Below, piece after piece: positions 5,719 through 6,834 of a stretch of DNA of 6,834 bases (the stretch's first letter is position 1; every line of letters starts with the position of its first letter). The translations under genes were made by a program, and so were the position numbers. The stretch is from Anaerolineae bacterium (lineage in GTDB: Bacteria > Chloroflexota > Anaerolineae > UBA4142): NCBI GenBank assembly GCA_027457205.1, contig DAIDTM010000324.1, positions 1-6,834 of the forward strand. The letters are read 5' to 3'. The notes under the pieces were generated by a model. That model did no database searches, was not told the DNA's origin, and saw nothing but the letters and a program-made list of their open reading frames with translations.

Positions 5719-5737
5719 AGAGAACTCACGGTTCTCT
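5719..5737 (-). repeat. Intergenic 7-bp inverted repeat (hairpin)
   Basis: AGAGAAC and GTTCTCT are perfect reverse complements separated by 5 nt, in the 60-bp gap between the zinc-ribbon and CsoR-family genes. The minus-strand RNA would form a 7-bp stem with loop CGUGA. No T-run follows, so it is not an ordinary terminator. It could be an mRNA processing or stability hairpin. It also lies 18-36 nt after the UGA that ends the zinc-ribbon gene. Confidence 0.5.
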
Positions 5738-5754
5738 TACCGCGCCGGCAGACC

Positions 5755-5955
5755 TCAGCCGCTCGGCGCACAGGATGTGGACGATGCGCTCAAGCCGCCG
5801 GAACTCAAACCGACCGCTGCAAACGCCGCCACCTCTTTCGCGACGTGCTCACTGCCGCACTTGGGGCACACGGCTTGCGCTGGCGCGTTGACGGAGCGGA
5901 CGAACACTTCAAACGGCTCTTTGCAATCGTCGCAATGGTACTCATAGATCGGCAT
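5755..5955 (-). CDS. FmdB-family zinc ribbon protein
   Basis: This 66-residue protein of the FmdB/CxxC_CxxC zinc-ribbon family starts MPIYEYHCDDC, the typical opening. The zinc-binding pairs are Cys8/Cys11 and Cys30/Cys33 (CPKCGS). The tail is the low-complexity Ala/Gly/Ser-rich type common in the family and contains one more Cys (Cys62). Its molecular role is not established; the family is often described as putative regulatory. It starts 17 nt after the DUF302 stop. The terminating UGA is followed by five more sense codons and then TAA at 5737-5739. I treat the UGA as the true stop, although a hairpin lies just beyond it. Confidence 0.9.
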   Translation of the reverse strand: MPIYEYHCDDCKEPFEVFVRSVNAPAQAVCPKCGSEHVAKEVAAFAAVGLSSGGLSASSTSCAPSG

Positions 5956-5972
5956 GTCTCATCACCCACAGA

Positions 5973-6356
5973 TTATTTTGCGGCATCGACGATGCCGCGC
6001 AACAACGTCTCCAGCTCGCGCGCCATACCATCCAGCTTTGCCTGCGGAAAGAATTCGGCAAGCAGCGACGGCAACAGGAGAGCGATTTTCGTCGCGCCGT
6101 GTTCCGCAAAGACGTTGATCTTGCACGGCATCATCAAGCCGATCAGCGGATCGGCGGTCAATGCCTGATTCGCGTATTTGACATTGCAGATTTCGATGAT
6201 CTTGTACGGCTCGTGCGCGACGCCCTTTTCAGCAAACGTCTGCTGGACATCGTGCACGTGCAGGACGCGCAGCCCTTGGGCAGCCGCGGCGTCCCGCACC
6301 GCGCGTTCGACTTGATCGAATGATTTGTGACTTGTCGCCGTATACGCGAATTCCAT
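5973..6356 (-). CDS. DUF302 domain protein
   Basis: This 127-residue protein consists of one DUF302 domain. Features I recognise are the N-terminal SFDQVERAVRDAAAAQGLRV, the central EICNVKYANQALTADPLIGLMMPC (here with Cys57 and Cys78) and the following strand KINVFAE. No signal peptide is present, so it is likely cytoplasmic. DUF302 proteins are often encoded near thioredoxins, rhodaneses and other sulfur redox genes, but no reaction is established for them to my knowledge. It lies 17 nt after the trxA stop with AGGAGG 7 nt before its ATG. Its two cysteines could take part in thiol chemistry with the neighbouring thioredoxin, but that is speculation. Confidence 0.9.
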   Translation of the reverse strand: MEFAYTATSHKSFDQVERAVRDAAAAQGLRVLHVHDVQQTFAEKGVAHEPYKIIEICNVKYANQALTADPLIGLMMPCKINVFAEHGATKIALLLPSLLAEFFPQAKLDGMARELETLLRGIVDAAK

Positions 6357-6373
6357 CCATCCGCCTCCTGACC

Positions 6374-6712
6374 CTAGTTCTTTGCCAGTACGGCGTCGAG
6401 CTTTTTGGTGATCATCGCTTTGGGCACTGCGCCGACGATGCGATCGGCTTCTTTGCCGTTCTTGAAAATAATCAGCGTGGGAATGCCCATAATGCCAAAC
6501 CGCATCGGCGTCTGCGGATTGGCGTCCGTATCCAGCTTGGCGACGACCGCCTTGCCGGCATAGTCACGCGCGATCTCTTCGACGAAGGGCGCGATCATGC
6601 GGCAGGGTCCGCACCATGCCGCCCAGAAATCCACCAAGACTGGCGTCTGGGATTCCAAAACGGTCTTGCCGAACTCGGCATCGGTAATGTGCACGGGAGC
6701 ATTTGCGCTCAT
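6374..6712 (-). CDS. trxA: Thioredoxin
   Basis: This 112-residue cytoplasmic thioredoxin has the classic active site WCGPC (Trp33, Cys34, Cys37) in VDFWAAWCGPCRMI and the cis-Pro78 in GIMGIPTL. It also has the usual DTDANP strand and IIFKNGKE turn, and normal length with no signal peptide. It should reduce protein disulfides and could remove persulfides from proteins. It is the first gene of the long operon. AGGAGG stands 6 nt before the ATG, and the promoter with a CsoR-like operator is immediately upstream, so its expression is probably induced by the signal sensed by the CsoR-family protein. No thioredoxin reductase is encoded in this window, so its electron donor must lie elsewhere. Confidence 0.97.
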   Translation of the reverse strand: MSANAPVHITDAEFGKTVLESQTPVLVDFWAAWCGPCRMIAPFVEEIARDYAGKAVVAKLDTDANPQTPMRFGIMGIPTLIIFKNGKEADRIVGAVPKAMITKKLDAVLAKN

Positions 6713-6733
6713 GATAATCCTCCTATGGAATCG

Positions 6734-6759
6734 CCATACCGTAGGGGGGTATGGTATGG
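6734..6759 (-). promoter_or_regulatory. CsoR/CstR-type operator over the transcription start
   Basis: CCATACC (6734-6740) and GGTATGG (6748-6754) form a perfect 7-bp inverted repeat around a 7-nt G-rich centre, giving a GGGGGG tract at 6744-6749. A second GGTATGG overlaps at 6753-6759. A G/C tract framed by TACC/GGTA arms resembles, from memory, CsoR-type operators such as that of B. subtilis copZA. It covers the predicted +1, 5 bp beyond the -10, so a bound repressor would block RNA polymerase. The obvious candidate binder is the CsoR-family protein encoded three genes downstream of trxA. Confidence 0.75.
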
Positions 6760-6763
6760 CTCT

Positions 6764-6792
6764 AGTATATGGATTTTCGAGCCGTTTGTCAA
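6764..6792 (-). promoter_or_regulatory. Sigma70-type promoter of the trxA operon
   Basis: On the minus strand a perfect -35 TTGACA (6787-6792) and a near-perfect -10 TATACT (6764-6769) are separated by exactly 17 bp. Transcription should start near 6757, giving a leader of about 45 nt that contains the inverted-repeat operator and AGGAGG at 6719-6724. A near-consensus promoter suggests strong expression when the operator is free. The remaining 42 bases to the window edge show no gene. Confidence 0.85.
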
Positions 6793-6834
6793 ACTGGGTG
6801 CCCGGCGCGCGGCTCGTCCATCACGCCCTTCTTT

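Overview
All the genes I can support lie on the minus strand, so transcription runs from high to low coordinates. The DNA is GC-rich (roughly 55-60% by eye). The families present and a dispersed palindrome of the TGTCATGCTGAG type suggest an environmental bacterium, most likely Chloroflexota. That placement is from pattern memory only.

Unit 1 (6792 down to about 2698) looks like one long thiol/sulfur redox operon. A near-consensus sigma70 promoter (TTGACA, 17 bp, TATACT) is followed at the transcription start by a G-tract inverted repeat that resembles CsoR/CstR-family operators. The genes in order are: thioredoxin (trxA), a DUF302 protein, an FmdB-type zinc ribbon, a CsoR-family regulator with the Cys pair but Tyr at the usual His position, a two-domain protein disulfide oxidoreductase, a free-standing archaeal-type threonyl-tRNA synthetase editing domain, a CoA-binding-domain gene broken by an in-frame TAA, an OsmC-family protein, a dispersed palindromic repeat, a single-domain rhodanese, and a small protein with eight ferredoxin-type cysteines. 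An intrinsic terminator begins at the last stop codon. Several genes are nearly contiguous or overlap, so translational coupling is likely. The regulator sits inside the operon it probably controls.

The most interesting point is the protein disulfide oxidoreductase (4665..5378). It is split by one in-frame UGA exactly where the first Cys of its C-terminal CxxC should be (TPT-UGA-PHC). The frame stays open and family-like for 82 further codons. A bulged hairpin with a GUC apical loop lies 22 nt beyond the UGA, in the geometry of a bacterial SECIS element. I therefore read it as a candidate selenoprotein with a UxxC active site. A sequencing error or mutation remains possible, more so because a neighbouring gene carries a TAA.

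Unit 2 (about 2610 down to 10) is a small Gly/Phe-rich membrane protein, an OmpR-type response regulator and a histidine kinase with a Met/Gly-rich sensor loop. Its promoter has a fair -10 but a poor -35 overlapped by three GTGA motifs at exact 11-bp spacing, as expected for activation by an OmpR/PhoB-family regulator, plausibly its own. I see no RNA genes, CRISPR arrays, insertion sequences or credible plus-strand genes. Bases 2611-2697 and 6793-6834 hold nothing I can interpret.
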